Counted from the stretch's first letter, positions 8,041 through 17,394 are shown. The stretch: DNA of 64,000 bases from Bacteroidota bacterium (GCA_023423715.1 JAFAFC010000029.1:62001-126000), one strand, 5' to 3'. The notes: generated by a model not told the origin, from the letters alone. Translations and numbers: made by a program.

Positions 8041-8871
8041 TTATTTAGGAAATTGTATTGCTTGATCAAGCTGAACAGGATTGTAGTTTTTCTTTTTTTG
8101 TTCTTGATATTCTTTTACGTACAAATCTAAATCTTTTATTGTTTCTATAGTACGATCTTTATCCACACCAATCATCCAGCTTCCTTCCTTCATGCTTCGA
8201 TATTCTGCATATGGATTGTTATAATCGTTTAGGATAATTTTTTCATACTTCTTGCGGTCAATCTTTACGGGGCTTGTTCCGAAATGTGCTTCTAAAATAT
8301 TGGAGGTGTCATATGGCGTATCCAATTTTTTTATTTCAGTTAAGTTATAAATGAAGTTATTTTTGGAATCTTTGATCTCGTAAATCAAACCTGGTAATCC
8401 ATAAAACTTAAATGGTCCTTCGGATAATGGAATGTCTTTGATAAACCACGCTTCCCAAGATCTTCCGCCAAATTTCGCTGTCGCTTTTTGCAGCTGATAG
8501 TTGTTTTCAGATTTCGTATCGGTCTCAATTTTCCAATCTATAGTAGATTGCGATGGATATTGATAATACGCCATTCCTTGAGCATCATAATTCGTGAATT
8601 CATTGGTCTGTCTATTTCGGGAAATCACCTGTTCTTGCGGTAGGCTGTAAAACATTTTAGCATTTGGATGTAATTTTTCGTTTCTATCTACCAGCGTTTT
8701 CAGTATGAACTTTGAAATGTCTTTTTCAATTTGTAAAACAAAAGGTTCGGTTTTATAATTGTCCGAAAGGGAATCTCTTTTGTATTTGAAATTATAAATA
8801 ATTTGATAATCTTGAGCTTGGTAAAAGCTTGACCATATAAATAAAACGAAAAGTGATACGATTTTTTTCAT
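8041..8871 (-). CDS. GLPGLI family protein
   Basis: Secreted Bacteroidota protein of the GLPGLI family, named for the motif seen here as KFYGLPGLIYEI. I place the start at 8871, giving 276 residues, because this yields a clean signal peptide (MKKIVSLFVLFIWSSFYQAQ). The longer open frame to 8913 adds a hydrophobic, non-typical prefix. The mature protein is beta-rich with no catalytic motif. Family function is unknown. It is monocistronic, between two terminators. Confidence 0.9.
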   Translation of the reverse strand: MKKIVSLFVLFIWSSFYQAQDYQIIYNFKYKRDSLSDNYKTEPFVLQIEKDISKFILKTLVDRNEKLHPNAKMFYSLPQEQVISRNRQTNEFTNYDAQGMAYYQYPSQSTIDWKIETDTKSENNYQLQKATAKFGGRSWEAWFIKDIPLSEGPFKFYGLPGLIYEIKDSKNNFIYNLTEIKKLDTPYDTSNILEAHFGTSPVKIDRKKYEKIILNDYNNPYAEYRSMKEGSWMIGVDKDRTIETIKDLDLYVKEYQEQKKKNYNPVQLDQAIQFPK

Positions 8872-8894
8872 GCATTTAATTTGACTTAAATATA

Positions 8895-8930
8895 TAAAAA
8901 AAACCATTCTCAAATGAAGAATGGTTTTTG
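8895..8930 (-). terminator. terminator downstream of gcvT
   Basis: ACCATTCT (8903-8910) and AGAATGGT (8918-8925) form a stem. Read on the reverse strand it is followed by a T-run, placing it 20-50 bases after the gcvT stop. Confidence 0.85.
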
Positions 8931-8949
8931 TATTTTTTAGAATTTCTGC

Positions 8950-10032
8950 TTAAATAAATGGAGTTTTCACCACTTTCGCTGCTAGATTCTTATTTCGTAC
9001 CTGAATAAAGATATCAGAACCGATTTTGTTATGCCCTTTAGCAACATAAGCCAAACCAATTCCCGTTTTCTTCATGGGAGATTGGGTTCCCGAAGTTACC
9101 TTCCCAATAACGTTTCCTTCTGCATTTACCACTGGATAATCATGTCTTGGAACGCCTTTGTCAACCAATTCGAAACCAACTAGTTTTCTAGTAACACCTT
9201 CTTCTTTTTGCTTTGCTAAGAAATCACGATCTACGAAATCACCTTTATCAAGCTTCGTAATCCAACCTAAACCTCCTTCCAGTGGCGATGTTGTATCGTC
9301 GATATCATTTCCGTACAAACAGAAACCTTTTTCTAGTCTCAAAGTATCTCTAGAAGCCAATCCGCAAGGAATCATACCTTCTTCTTTTCCGGCTTCTGTT
9401 AGTGCATCCCACAATTGGTTTGCTGCTTCATTTTTGAAATAAATTTCGAAACCACCACTTCCAGTATATCCTGTATTCGAGATAATCACATCTTGAACGC
9501 CATCTACAGCGCCAACAGTGAAATGATAGTATGGAATATCCGCTAAAGTGACATCCGTTAGTTTTTGTAAAATCTCTGTTGCTCTCGGACCTTGAATTGC
9601 TAAAAGCGACATATCATCTGAAATATTTGTCATTTTTGCGCCGAATTTTTCATTGTATTTTGAAATATGCGCCCAGTCTTTATCAATATTTGAAGCATTA
9701 ACAACCACAAAATACTTTTCATCTGCCATTTTGTAAACGATTAAATCATCTACAATTCCGCCATTTCCGTTTGGAAGACATGTATATTGTGCTTTTCCGT
9801 TTTCTAAAGTCGTAACATCGTTGGTAGCAACATATTGTAAAAGTTCGACAGAACCTGGTCCTTCAATCATAAATTGTCCCATGTGAGAGACATCGAACAT
9901 CCCAGCTTTTTCACGTACAGCGAAATGTTCTTCGGTAACACCCGAATATTGTACAGGCATATCAAATCCTGCGAAAGGTACCATCTTTGCCCCTAAAGAG
10001 ACATGTTTGTCGTAAAGTGGAGTTTTTTTCAT
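8950..10032 (-). CDS. gcvT: aminomethyltransferase, glycine cleavage T protein
   Basis: T protein of the glycine cleavage system. It transfers the aminomethyl carbon from lipoyl-H protein to tetrahydrofolate, releasing ammonia. At 360 residues it is full length. Family features include the N terminus TPLYDKHVSLGAKMVPFAGFDMPVQ, the folate-site region GMFDVSHMGQ, IQGPRA, ISNTGYTGSGGFEIY and the C-terminal barrel motif VGKVTSGTQSP. It is cytoplasmic. It starts two bases after the preceding secreted protein gene and is the last gene in a dedA-idi-unknown-gcvT run. Confidence 0.97.
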   Translation of the reverse strand: MKKTPLYDKHVSLGAKMVPFAGFDMPVQYSGVTEEHFAVREKAGMFDVSHMGQFMIEGPGSVELLQYVATNDVTTLENGKAQYTCLPNGNGGIVDDLIVYKMADEKYFVVVNASNIDKDWAHISKYNEKFGAKMTNISDDMSLLAIQGPRATEILQKLTDVTLADIPYYHFTVGAVDGVQDVIISNTGYTGSGGFEIYFKNEAANQLWDALTEAGKEEGMIPCGLASRDTLRLEKGFCLYGNDIDDTTSPLEGGLGWITKLDKGDFVDRDFLAKQKEEGVTRKLVGFELVDKGVPRHDYPVVNAEGNVIGKVTSGTQSPMKKTGIGLAYVAKGHNKIGSDIFIQVRNKNLAAKVVKTPFI

Positions 10033-10034
10033 TT

Positions 10035-10505
10035 TTATTTTTTGAGTTTAAAGCTATTATATGTTTCCAAAAATTGACTTCTATACTGACCGTTCCAATA
10101 TTTGGTTTTGCAATTAAGCGTGATGATATACACCATATTATTTTTTTTGATGAGCTTCGTCATCACCGTAATTTTAGATTGTTGATCTTCGAAATCGTAA
10201 TAGTATTCAGTGGCACCGCCTACTTTTTTAGACTTTACGGCTGTTTCTGGTTGATTGGCTGAATTAAGTTCTAAAATAAATTTTTTAACATCCGCACCGG
10301 GAAGATTAAGGTTTTCATATCCTGAAATGGTAATTGCACCAATTTCGTTATCAGGAAATATGTTAAAAATTCCGTCATCATTGGTTACTTTCCAGTTTTC
10401 TGGATAGTCCATTTTGAAGTTTGATGTTTCTAGAACTTGTGGTTTTAGGAAGCTAAATGACGTTGTCAATAGCCAAACCAAAGAAATCCAAATCCATTTT
10501 TTCAT
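10035..10505 (-). CDS. hypothetical secreted protein, PsbP/DcrB-like fold suggested
   Basis: 156-residue exported protein with a signal segment at residues 1-19 (MKKWIWISLVWLLTTSFSF). The mature domain begins with FKMDYPENWKVTND, a pattern of PsbP/DcrB-like proteins in which a short strand is followed by P-x-x-W, and later has TVMTKLIKKNNMVYIITLNCK and a final helix ending TYNSFKL. The fold assignment is a resemblance only, and the function is unknown. It lies between idi and gcvT with short gaps, so it is probably co-transcribed, though no metabolic link is evident. Confidence 0.75.
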   Translation of the reverse strand: MKKWIWISLVWLLTTSFSFLKPQVLETSNFKMDYPENWKVTNDDGIFNIFPDNEIGAITISGYENLNLPGADVKKFILELNSANQPETAVKSKKVGGATEYYYDFEDQQSKITVMTKLIKKNNMVYIITLNCKTKYWNGQYRSQFLETYNSFKLKK

Positions 10506-10515
10506 GTCTTTGATT

Positions 10516-11025
10516 TTATAAATGTTCTTGATATTCTTTTAAAATGATCTTAAACCACTCGGTAAAATTCGCTGGGTTTTCGGTCATTTCTTTTTCCAAA
10601 TTTTCTTGAGAAATATAACGAACCTCCGAAACTTCTTCCGGATTTAATTGAAATTCGCCTTGATAGTTTCCTACAAAAACGTGGTCTAACTCATGCTCCC
10701 AAAGTCCATCACCAACATCTGCCTTGTAAATGAAGAAAAATTTATGATCAATTTCCACTTCAATTCCTAACTCTTCTTTCAATCTTCGTAAAGCGGCATC
10801 TTTATACGTTTCGCCATCACGAGGATGCGAGCATACGGCATTCGTCCATTGGTTTGGTGAATGGTATTTGTGTGCTGCCCTTTTCTGAAGCAACATTTCA
10901 CCCTGATTGTTGAATAAAAATACGGAGAAGGCACGGTGAAGTAGTCCAGTTTTGTGCGCCTGCATTTTCTCCATTAATCCCTTTACTTCATCATTTTCGT
11001 TGATGAGAACTACCATTTCCTCCAT
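10516..11025 (-). CDS. idi: isopentenyl-diphosphate delta-isomerase, type 1
   Basis: Cytoplasmic Nudix-fold enzyme that interconverts isopentenyl and dimethylallyl diphosphate for isoprenoid (menaquinone, carotenoid) synthesis. The 169 residues match the bacterial length. The catalytic Cys65 is in TNAVCSHP, the Nudix-like helix is LRRLKEELGIEVE, and the metal/catalytic Glu is in WEHELDHVF. It starts nine bases downstream of dedA on the reverse strand and probably shares its promoter. Confidence 0.96.
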   Translation of the reverse strand: MEEMVVLINENDEVKGLMEKMQAHKTGLLHRAFSVFLFNNQGEMLLQKRAAHKYHSPNQWTNAVCSHPRDGETYKDAALRRLKEELGIEVEIDHKFFFIYKADVGDGLWEHELDHVFVGNYQGEFQLNPEEVSEVRYISQENLEKEMTENPANFTEWFKIILKEYQEHL

Positions 11026-11034
11026 AGTGAAAAA

Positions 11035-11724
11035 TTAAGGTTCTTCAGGAAAGTCTTTGGGAGCTTCGGCTTTTCCAAAAACAATCTTTAAAATTACTGG
11101 TAATGTAGTTATGAGCACTAAGATAAGGATAATATATTCAAGATGCGCCTTTAAGTCGATCCCGAATTTATCGATGAATACTTTGTCCAAATAATGTCCC
11201 GCATACACCAAAGAAAACGACCAAAGAATAGCTCCGATGATATTGTCACGTAAAAAGCGTTTTTTATCCATACGAACGATTCCTGCAACAATAGGGGTAA
11301 AAGTTCGTACAATAGGAAGGAATCTTGCTAGAATAACGGCTAAAGAACCGTGTTTCTCAAAGAAATCATTCGCTTGATACAGATATTTTTTCTTGAAAAG
11401 TAACGTGTCTTTTTTCTTGTACAAAGAAGGTCCCGTTTTTAAACCGAAAAAATAACCCACTTCATTACCGATAATTGCAGCCAAAGCAATGCAGCTCGCT
11501 AAAATTGTCGTATCCAGAAAATCGCTTCCGAATGATCCAAAAGTCTCGGCGATAATTTCTCGCGCATAAATTCCAGAAATAAAAAGTAAACTGTCTCCAG
11601 GTAAGAAAAAACCGATGAAAAGGCCTGTTTCTGCAAAAATGATAAACAATACCAGCCAAAATCCACCCATTTTAATATAAAACTCCGGATTTAGGAGGTC
11701 TTTCCAACTTTCAAAATGATCCAT
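11035..11724 (-). CDS. DedA-family membrane protein
   Basis: 229-residue integral membrane protein of the DedA/VTT (SNARE-associated) family, implicated in undecaprenyl-phosphate or phospholipid translocation and membrane homeostasis. Features are the early ETGLFIGFFLPGDSLLFISG motif, a G-x-x-x-G-x-x-x-G-Y-F-x-G stretch (IGNEVGYFFGLK), the key FARFLPIVRTFTPIVAGI motif near residue 130-147, and about five hydrophobic segments. It is the first gene of a reverse-strand run with idi. A clear -7 box lies 20 bases upstream. Confidence 0.93.
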   Translation of the reverse strand: MDHFESWKDLLNPEFYIKMGGFWLVLFIIFAETGLFIGFFLPGDSLLFISGIYAREIIAETFGSFGSDFLDTTILASCIALAAIIGNEVGYFFGLKTGPSLYKKKDTLLFKKKYLYQANDFFEKHGSLAVILARFLPIVRTFTPIVAGIVRMDKKRFLRDNIIGAILWSFSLVYAGHYLDKVFIDKFGIDLKAHLEYIILILVLITTLPVILKIVFGKAEAPKDFPEEP

Positions 11725-11743
11725 ATTTCGTTTATGATTTCTA

Positions 11744-11751
11744 CAAAAATA
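11744..11751 (-). promoter_or_regulatory. -7 promoter box for dedA-idi run
   Basis: On the reverse strand this reads TATTTTTG, an exact TAnnTTTG match, 20 bases before the dedA ATG. Confidence 0.6.
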
Positions 11752-11799
11752 ATGGAATTGCGTAAGGAATAAAAATTATTAGGATATTTTTAACACAAT

Positions 11800-12768
11800 C
11801 TAGTGTGAGTTTTTTTGCAAGGTGTCGATTCGCTCATCCGGTCCGTTGTGTTTCCAGCCTGGAGCTTTAAAAATATAGGCTAGTTTTGATTTTAAATCTG
11901 GCGCTGATTTTACGTCTCGAATCATTGCTCCAAATTCATCAAAAACAATATGAAAAACATTGTAGGTGTTTATGTTATGAAGGATGCCGTAATCGTGAAT
12001 TTTTGATTTTTCTGCACGATAGGTTCCAAAAAGATGATCCCAAAGCATTAAGATCCCACCGTAATTTTTGTCGAGTTCTTCGATTTGACGGGAATGATGC
12101 ACTCGATGATTGGAAGGCGAATTAAAAACGCGATCAAACCAACCGAGCTTTCCAATAGCATTGGTATGCGGCCAAAATTGAAAAATTAAGTTGAATTGAT
12201 GCATCATTGCAATCATCAAAGGATGGAAACCGATCAACACAAAAGGAATATACCAAATATCACGATAAACGATCTCAAACCAACCTTGACGAAGGGCAAC
12301 CGCAAAACTTAAATGTTTCGCGGAATGATGATTGACGTGTCCCGTCCAAAACAAACGGATTTTGTGACTCAATCGATGATGCCAGTAAAACCCAAAATCT
12401 TGCACGACAAGCACCAAAAGCCAAAGCCACCAATGTTCTTTATGCCATTTCCAAGTTGCAAATTCAGCCAAACTTGAGACGCCGAAAATATCCGTCAAAC
12501 GGAAATTGTTATAAATCCAAAAGAAATAGCCCAATGAAACGGCTTTCATTCCGAAATCTAAAAATACAGCGCCAACTCCCAAACCAATACTCGAAACTTC
12601 ATCTTTTACGAGGTTTTTCGTGAAAAGCTTTTGCGGAATTTGATACAAAAAAGTCTCACCAAGAATCAACAAAATAAATCCAGGAATAAAATACGTCACT
12701 GGATCTGTGAAATCTAATGGACTAAATAAACCGTGATCGTAGAAGAATTGGGAGATTTGCTCTTTCAA
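11800..12768 (-). CDS. sterol desaturase/fatty acid hydroxylase family membrane protein
   Basis: 322-residue membrane di-iron oxygenase-like protein. The histidine boxes that bind the di-iron centre are visible in order: HHRLSH, HVNHHS and HRVHHS, with four or so hydrophobic segments around them. It probably hydroxylates or desaturates a membrane lipid or carotenoid, but the substrate is not readable. The start codon appears to be TTG at 12768. An in-frame stop lies a few codons further upstream and no ATG precedes the first membrane segment. It follows the prfB terminator and is probably an independent unit. Confidence 0.9.
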   Translation of the reverse strand: MKEQISQFFYDHGLFSPLDFTDPVTYFIPGFILLILGETFLYQIPQKLFTKNLVKDEVSSIGLGVGAVFLDFGMKAVSLGYFFWIYNNFRLTDIFGVSSLAEFATWKWHKEHWWLWLLVLVVQDFGFYWHHRLSHKIRLFWTGHVNHHSAKHLSFAVALRQGWFEIVYRDIWYIPFVLIGFHPLMIAMMHQFNLIFQFWPHTNAIGKLGWFDRVFNSPSNHRVHHSRQIEELDKNYGGILMLWDHLFGTYRAEKSKIHDYGILHNINTYNVFHIVFDEFGAMIRDVKSAPDLKSKLAYIFKAPGWKHNGPDERIDTLQKNSH

Positions 12769-12794
12769 ATTGCTGCTTTTGGGTAAATGTAACT

Positions 12795-12828
12795 AAAAAA
12801 GGAAACCGATATTCGATTTCCTTTTTTA
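12795..12828 (-). terminator. prfB terminator
   Basis: GGAAA (12801-12805) and TTTCC (12817-12821), with inner CGA/TCG pairing, are flanked by A6 and T6 runs, immediately after the prfB stop on the reverse strand. Confidence 0.75.
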
Positions 12829-12845
12829 CTTTCTATGTTTTGAAT

Positions 12846-13958
12846 TTAAAATTCTAAATCATCTTCACCAACTGCTGTTCCATCTGCCATTAAATAGGCT
12901 TTTAGGAAAGGCGTGATATCGCCATTCATAACGCCGTCAACATCGGAAGTTTCGTGCGCGGAACGAACGTCTTTCACCAATTTGTACGGATGCATGACGT
13001 AGTTTCTAATTTGGCTTCCCCATTCAATTTTCATTTTGTTGGCTTCAATTTCGTTTCGAGCTCTCATACGTTCTTCCAATTCCATTTCGTACAATCGGGA
13101 ACGTAAAAGTTGCATTGCTTTTTCCTTGTTTTGAAGCTGAGAACGGGATTCCGAGTTTTCAATAATAATTCCGGTAGGAGCATGTCGTAATCGCACCGCA
13201 GTTTCTACCTTGTTTACGTTCTGTCCTCCCGCTCCAGATGCACGCATGGTTTCAAAACTAATATCCGCAGGATTAATGTTAATCTCAATAGTGTCATCAA
13301 CCAACGGATACACATAAACCGAAACAAAACTTGTATGACGCTTTGCGTTCGAGTCAAACGGAGAAATACGCACCAAACGGTGCACGCCATTTTCACCTTT
13401 CAAATAACCAAAAGCGTATTCACCATCGATTTCTAAGGTTACGGTTTTTACACCCGCAACGTCACCTTCTTGAAAATTCAGTTCGCGAATTTTGTAGCCT
13501 TGTTTTTCTGCCCACATCGTGTACATACGCATCAGCATCGAAGCCCAATCGCAACTTTCGGTTCCACCAGCTCCAGCGGTGATTTGAAGAACGGCAGAAA
13601 GTTCATCACCTTCGTTGGAAAGCATGTTTTTGAACTCCAGATTCTCAATTTTTTCTACCAACTGAGGGAACGTTTCGTCCAATTCTTTTTCTGAATCGGG
13701 ATCTTCCTTTGCAAATTCGCTTAGAACCTGTAAATCTTCAAATTGTGTATGGATTTCTTCATACTCTTCAACCCACTTTTTCTTGGAACGAAGCTGTTTT
13801 AGGAAGACTTCCGCTTCTTTTGGATTATCCCAAAATTCAGGTGCCGCCGTTTTTTCGTCGTCATTGGAAATTTCAATTTTCTTTTTGTCGATTTGCAAAT
13901 ATTTGTACAAATCTTCAATTCGAGATTGGGTTTCTTTTAAGAGGTCTTGGTTGATCAA
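12846..13958 (-). CDS. prfB: peptide chain release factor 2
   Basis: RF2, which recognises UGA and UAA stop codons and triggers peptide release on the ribosome. At 370 residues it is full length. The stop-codon-reading motif SPF is in VRISPFDSNAKRHTS, and the catalytic GGQ is in RASGAGGQNVNKVETAVR. The usual programmed +1 frameshift near codon 26 is absent: the segment that would hold the CTTTGA slippery site reads straight through as YKYLQIDKKKIE. RF2 autoregulation by frameshifting is therefore not expected. It is monocistronic with its own terminator. Confidence 0.97.
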   Translation of the reverse strand: MINQDLLKETQSRIEDLYKYLQIDKKKIEISNDDEKTAAPEFWDNPKEAEVFLKQLRSKKKWVEEYEEIHTQFEDLQVLSEFAKEDPDSEKELDETFPQLVEKIENLEFKNMLSNEGDELSAVLQITAGAGGTESCDWASMLMRMYTMWAEKQGYKIRELNFQEGDVAGVKTVTLEIDGEYAFGYLKGENGVHRLVRISPFDSNAKRHTSFVSVYVYPLVDDTIEININPADISFETMRASGAGGQNVNKVETAVRLRHAPTGIIIENSESRSQLQNKEKAMQLLRSRLYEMELEERMRARNEIEANKMKIEWGSQIRNYVMHPYKLVKDVRSAHETSDVDGVMNGDITPFLKAYLMADGTAVGEDDLEF

Positions 13959-14026
13959 TGTTGCGTAATTAAGATGGCAAATTTACGGATAATTTGGTTT
14001 TAGTAACGTCTAGTTAGTTGACTTTC

Positions 14027-15370
14027 CTACTTTTTTTCACCGTTCGTATTTTGAAAACCAATAGCCCTTCTTGGTTCTTCAACCACTTTGTAAGCGTCAA
14101 GTTCCCGTTGTAAGTCTTTTATTCGACTCACAAAATCATCGAAATTATTTACAATCACTTCATGCAAGAACTGCTGAACTTGATCAAGGTATTCCGAAGT
14201 TAATTTACTTGCCGAATCCCGCAAAGCTCCATCCAAAAGTTTGATATCAATTTTCAAATTTTCGTCTCGAGATTTTAAATATTGATTTCGAATTCGTTTC
14301 TTTAAACTCTGTGTAAAGTCAATAACCATCGTGTTGCTAAAGGCTTTCATTTTCAAGGCGACTTCATTCCAAAACGGGAGATGATCGGCATTGTTTATTT
14401 CTAATATTTTAAATAAAGTGGATGTTTTTTCTAAGTTTTTGAGCATCGCAAACTGAATCATTTCTGCTCTTTCCTTCACATTCGGGGGGAAAATAGGAAC
14501 AAGAACATCAAATCTTCCCGGCGCCATCACTTCTTCGTCAATCACATCCAGCGAAATAGCCGAACCAATCATCAAAATCCCTTCATAAGGAAAGCGGGAA
14601 ACATTATGCATGATAATTTCCTTTGTCTCTTCATTTTCACGGGAATAATTGGCGTTTCGTTCCTGCATGATATCATCAAAATTCTCGATGAACAATTCAA
14701 TTTTTTCTTTTTGTAAAATGGAAAGCAAAAACGTGTTGAAATTTTCCACATCACCACCAATGTAAGAGGTTCCTAGAAAATGTTTTTTAACTTCAGTGAA
14801 TTCATAACCAATAATTTCGGAAATTTTATTTGCCCAAAATATTTTTCCACTTCCTGGAGGGCCGTACAAGATAATTCCTGCCGGTTTTTCAATTCCCCAA
14901 TTTTTGGATTCTTCACTGTTGATAAATGGTTCTAAAGCATCAGAAATATAGAAAAATAAATCACGATAGCCGATGAAATCCTTTTTTCTAAGTGGAGACT
15001 TTTTGCCAAAATAATCGTAGACAAAATGATAATCGCCTCCCAATTGGTTGTCAATTCCAAACGACGAAACCGATGATTTGAAATAACCGTTTTCTAAAAT
15101 TTGTGGCATTTGACTTTTGAGAATTTCCTCTACTTTTTCCTTCGGTTGATGGATTTTTGCAGCAATATCGTCCGGAGATTTTGTTTTGTTGAGGTCTTTC
15201 TCGTAGTGTTGAAGGAAATCTGCATTTTCCTTAGCAAATTGAATGAAATCGGGTTTCACTTCGAAATTGGAAAAAATACATTCGTCTAAATCGAGGTCGA
15301 AATCTTGAATAAATCGTTTTATACTTTCTGTTGTTATTTGGAGCTCTTTGGCAAGTTCTATAAGTTTCAT
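14027..15370 (-). CDS. AAA-family ATPase with N-terminal IF2-like helical domain
   Basis: AAA ATPase of 447 residues when started at 15370. The longer frame to 15472 would overlap the divergent ABC gene start, and the shorter start gives MKLIELAKELQITTESIKRF, resembling the N-terminal helical domain of IF-2. Walker A is GPPGSGKIFWA, in which the usual Thr/Ser after Lys is Ile, which is unusual. The Walker B region is LFIENFDDI, and the sensor/arginine region includes MAPGRFDVLVPIFPP. The family resembles FtsH/Cdc48-type AAA modules without a protease. The substrate is unknown. Confidence 0.85.
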   Translation of the reverse strand: MKLIELAKELQITTESIKRFIQDFDLDLDECIFSNFEVKPDFIQFAKENADFLQHYEKDLNKTKSPDDIAAKIHQPKEKVEEILKSQMPQILENGYFKSSVSSFGIDNQLGGDYHFVYDYFGKKSPLRKKDFIGYRDLFFYISDALEPFINSEESKNWGIEKPAGIILYGPPGSGKIFWANKISEIIGYEFTEVKKHFLGTSYIGGDVENFNTFLLSILQKEKIELFIENFDDIMQERNANYSRENEETKEIIMHNVSRFPYEGILMIGSAISLDVIDEEVMAPGRFDVLVPIFPPNVKERAEMIQFAMLKNLEKTSTLFKILEINNADHLPFWNEVALKMKAFSNTMVIDFTQSLKKRIRNQYLKSRDENLKIDIKLLDGALRDSASKLTSEYLDQVQQFLHEVIVNNFDDFVSRIKDLQRELDAYKVVEEPRRAIGFQNTNGEKK

Positions 15371-15471
15371 TAATCTTTTTTTGAAGATTGAAAGTACAAT
15401 TTTTTTACCGAAGCCATTTTCAATTGTAACAAAATGATAAAAAATCCTACTTTTTATGTAAAACAGAATCA

Positions 15472-16368
15472 ATGGATCACGTATTATCAGTAAAAAATCT
15501 CACCAAGAAATTCAAAAGGGTGGTGGTGAACAATCTTTCGTTCGAAGTAGAACGTGGAAATGTTTACGGAATTTTGGGTCCGAACGGAAGTGGAAAATCC
15601 ACAACGTTTGGGATGCTTTTAACCACAATCAACCCAACGGGCGGCAATTGGAGCTGGTTTGGAGAAGAAGGAACTTCTACTAAAACATTAAAAAAAATCG
15701 GGGCGATTATTGAGCAACCGAATTTTTATCCGTATCTGAGCGCCGAAAAAAACTTGAAAATCATGGCCGAAATTAAAGGCGCACCGTATTCAAGAATTGA
15801 TGAGGTTTTGGATCAAGTAGGTTTGTTGGCTCGTAAAAAAGATGTTTTCAAAACCTATTCTTTGGGTATGAAACAACGTTTAGCAATCGCTTCTGCGTTA
15901 CTTGCGGAACCTGAAGTATTGATTTTGGATGAACCAACCAACGGTTTGGATCCTGAAGGAATTATCCAAATTCGTGAACTGATAAACGCCATTGCAAAAA
16001 AAGGAATCACGATTATTATTGCGAGTCACTTGCTAGACGAGATTGAGAAAATTTGTTCTCACGTGGTTGTTTTGAAAGAAGGAAACGCAATTTATTGTGG
16101 TAGAGTTGATGAAATGACCAACTCTAAAGGCTTTTTCGAACTTAAAGCTGAAAATACGGATCAACTTGTTGCTGCGGTTAAGGAGTTAAATTTCGCTTCG
16201 GATATTCGTTTGGATGGCGATTTGGTTATCGTTTCGGTAGAAAACGAAATGTCAGCTGTTAATTTGAACAAAAAATTGACGGAAAAAGGAATTTTCCTTT
16301 CGCAACTCGTACTGAAAAAGCAGTCTCTTGAATCTCAATTTCTTCAACTTGTTAAAAACCAGAATTAA
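15472..16368 (+). CDS. ABC transporter ATP-binding protein (ABC-2 exporter type)
   Basis: 298-residue ATPase subunit of an ABC-2 exporter, resembling the BcrA/NatA class. Walker A GPNGSGKST is at residues 36-44, the Q-loop region at IIEQPNFYPYLS, the signature YSLGMKQRLAIA, Walker B VLILDEPTNGLDP and switch His in IIIASHLLDE, followed by a C-terminal regulatory extension. It pairs with the downstream permease, whose ATG overlaps its stop. Substrate is unknown; peptides, antibiotics or Na+ are exported by relatives. Confidence 0.93.
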   Translation: MDHVLSVKNLTKKFKRVVVNNLSFEVERGNVYGILGPNGSGKSTTFGMLLTTINPTGGNWSWFGEEGTSTKTLKKIGAIIEQPNFYPYLSAEKNLKIMAEIKGAPYSRIDEVLDQVGLLARKKDVFKTYSLGMKQRLAIASALLAEPEVLILDEPTNGLDPEGIIQIRELINAIAKKGITIIIASHLLDEIEKICSHVVVLKEGNAIYCGRVDEMTNSKGFFELKAENTDQLVAAVKELNFASDIRLDGDLVIVSVENEMSAVNLNKKLTEKGIFLSQLVLKKQSLESQFLQLVKNQN

Positions 16369-17216
16369 TGAAACGTCTAGCTACTTTAGAATTTTATAAA
16401 AATCTTACCTATAAGCCTTTCCAGATATTTACGGCTTTGTATTTTCTGGTTTTAGTTGCTTTATTATTTATCGGTCTGGTCGATCTTCAGATCACTGATT
16501 CGTTTACGATTAACCTCAAAGAACAGGGAATTTATAACTTCCCAGAAATTTGGAATTTCACAACTTGGATTGTTGCAATTTTGAAAATTTTCTTAGGTTT
16601 AATCATTGTTTTCTCCATTTGTCAGGAGTTTACTAATCGAATGTTTAAGCAAAATGTGATTGATGGACTTTCTCGAAAGGAGTTTATTTTATCTAAACTT
16701 TTTACCATTTTCTCATTTAGTTTTATTTCGACGTTATTGGTTTTCGGGATTACGTTAGCGATTGGCTACGCGTATTCTGAGAAAACAGATACAGAATTGG
16801 TGACTAAAGAACTCTTTTTTATACCGCATTATTTCTTGAAGTTATTTACGTTTTTTAGCTTTTTAATGTTCTTATCCGTTTTACTTCGTAAATCCATTTT
16901 CGTATTCCTTTTCTTCTTCATTTATTGGATTGCTGAAGGAATTATTGGTGCCATTGAAAGCTTTACACGATTGAGAAATTTGAAACCGGCTCAAAAAATG
17001 GAAGCAATTCAAGAGCAGTTTTTCATTTCTAAAGTATTGCCTTTAGAAAGTATGAGTAATTTGATTCCGAATCCTTTAATTCGTTTGAATATGGCGAAAA
17101 TGATGGGTTTCGAATATAAATTTCACTACCCAACAGAGAGTGTAATTGCAACACTGGTTTGGTGCACTTTGTTTATTTTAGGATCGTATTGGATCTTGAA
17201 AAAACGTGATTGGTAA
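16368..17216 (+). CDS. ABC-2 type permease
   Basis: 282-residue integral membrane partner of the preceding ATPase, with six or so hydrophobic segments (first at about 18-38, last near the C terminus) and a cytoplasmic loop containing FTNRMFKQNVIDGLSRKEFI, the type of coupling region seen in ABC-2 permeases. Its start overlaps the ATPase stop (TAATG). The pair ends at a strong terminator, so it is a two-gene exporter operon. Confidence 0.9.
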   Translation: MKRLATLEFYKNLTYKPFQIFTALYFLVLVALLFIGLVDLQITDSFTINLKEQGIYNFPEIWNFTTWIVAILKIFLGLIIVFSICQEFTNRMFKQNVIDGLSRKEFILSKLFTIFSFSFISTLLVFGITLAIGYAYSEKTDTELVTKELFFIPHYFLKLFTFFSFLMFLSVLLRKSIFVFLFFFIYWIAEGIIGAIESFTRLRNLKPAQKMEAIQEQFFISKVLPLESMSNLIPNPLIRLNMAKMMGFEYKFHYPTESVIATLVWCTLFILGSYWILKKRDW

Positions 17217-17235
17217 TCCAAATTCGATTAAATAT

Positions 17236-17265
17236 AATCCGACTATTTTTTAGTCGGATTTTTTG
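17236..17265 (+). terminator. terminator after the ABC exporter operon
   Basis: AATCCGACTA (17236-17245) pairs perfectly with TAGTCGGATT (17251-17260) around T5, then a T-run. Confidence 0.92.
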
Positions 17266-17300
17266 TTGAATTCCACTTCGAAAAAACGGCTAATTTTCAC

Positions 17301-17308
17301 TAAATTTG
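17301..17308 (+). promoter_or_regulatory. -7 promoter box for alaS
   Basis: TAAATTTG matches TAnnTTTG exactly, 87 bases before the alaS ATG. No TTTG at the expected -33 distance is clear. Confidence 0.55.
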
Positions 17309-17394
17309 CGACTTGTAAAATAGAGCCACGAGTAGAGATTGAAGTCAAGAAACTTTAAACCTGAAACTCAAAACTCTAAAATCAAAAAAAAGAT

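Noticed and set aside
8871..8913. Longer start for the GLPGLI gene
   Set aside because: The extra 14 residues disrupt the signal peptide start and lie next to the gcvT terminator.
13850..13958. Search for the RF2 programmed frameshift in prfB
   Set aside because: The reading frame is continuous through the expected site and no CTTTGA slippery sequence followed by stop is present.
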